From an uncultured Eubacteriales bacterium (lineage in GTDB: Bacteria; Bacillota_A; Clostridia; Christensenellales; Aristaeellaceae): a DNA stretch of 5,279 nt. The notes below the pieces were generated by a model, which was not told where the DNA came from, did no database searches, and was given only the letters and a program-made list of their open reading frames with translations. The stretch's first letter is position 1. The number at the start of each line of letters is the position of its first letter. Location: positions 1 through 5,279 of the forward strand of contig CADBLV010000166.1 of assembly GCA_902795555.1 (NCBI GenBank). Reading direction: 5' to 3'. Of this stretch, positions 5,048 to 5,279 are shown piece after piece. The translations under genes and the position numbers were made by a program.

Positions 5048-5279
5048 ATGAAGCGGTTCATAATCATGGCAACGGTTCTGCTGCTGACGGCGATGGCCTG
5101 GAATGTGGCAATGGCGGAGAAAGCACTTCATCCGGTGATTGTAATCAGCGAAGTGATGGCCAGCAATGATTCGGTCGCTACTTATCCGAAAGCGGGATAT
5201 ACCGACTGGGTCGAGATCTTCAATTCCGGAGATGCTGCCGTGGATCTGAGCGGATGGGGGTTGAGCGACAATCCGGAAA
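5048..5279 (+). CDS. Secreted lamin-tail-domain protein, probably CotH family, partial
   Basis: Only the first 77 codons lie in the window. Residues 1-23 (MKRFIIMATVLLLTAMAWNV, then AMA) are a Sec signal peptide with a likely AMA cut before E24. From about residue 30 the sequence VIVISEVMASN, then YTDWVEIFNSGDAAVDLSGW and GLSDN matches the start of a lamin tail domain (an Ig-like fold found in bacterial surface and secreted proteins). In Clostridia this domain often comes before a CotH kinase-like domain, but that part would be outside the window, so CotH is an inference. The start is well set: GGAGGGG is 6 nt upstream of the ATG. It is divergent from the minus-strand genes and is served by the TATAAT promoter at 4936. 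Confidence 0.78.
   Translation, partial: MKRFIIMATVLLLTAMAWNVAMAEKALHPVIVISEVMASNDSVATYPKAGYTDWVEIFNSGDAAVDLSGWGLSDNPE

Overview
The window looks like chromosome of a Gram-positive member of the Clostridia (Bacillota), probably from a gut or rumen. The clues are strong AGGAGG-type ribosome binding sites, sigma-A-like promoters with extended -10 elements, a mid-range GC content, a stand-alone TfoX N-terminal-domain protein, a secreted tannase-like esterase with a Gly/Met/Pro insert, and the start of a secreted lamin-tail-domain protein of the kind often joined to CotH kinase domains. Nothing in the sequence fixes the genus.

Layout, left to right. Positions 1-1169 (minus) hold almost all of an unusual two-domain protein: an NAD(P)H-quinone-oxidoreductase-like flavodoxin fold joined in one continuous frame to a RimJ/RimL-type GNAT acetyltransferase. 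Upstream of it on the same strand is a small TfoX-family gene (1310-1633), with its own extended -10 promoter and a leader hairpin. At 1701-1771 two terminator-like hairpins close the large gene at 1792-3999 (minus, GTG start), which encodes a signal-peptide-bearing tannase/feruloyl-esterase-like alpha/beta-hydrolase. Upstream of that, 4082-4591 (minus) encodes a second, phosphinothricin-acetyltransferase-like GNAT enzyme. The 456 bp between that gene and the right-hand gene contain a decayed AraC-family regulator fragment (minus), hairpins, and two promoters. One of these has a perfectly symmetric -10 region. At 5048 a plus-strand gene starts and runs off the window: a signal peptide followed by a lamin-tail-type domain.

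The two secreted proteins (esterase and lamin-tail protein) flank the small GNAT gene and the AraC relic. The relic may be what is left of a regulator once divergent from the right-hand gene. The flavin/GNAT fusion, the TfoX protein and the stand-alone GNAT look like ordinary cytoplasmic accessory genes, and no shared pathway is evident. No RNA gene, insertion sequence, CRISPR array or origin was seen. The most notable points are the oxidoreductase-GNAT fusion, the symmetric -10, and a recurring layout in which a 6-bp-stem hairpin begins 5-7 nt after the -10 of three successive minus-strand genes.
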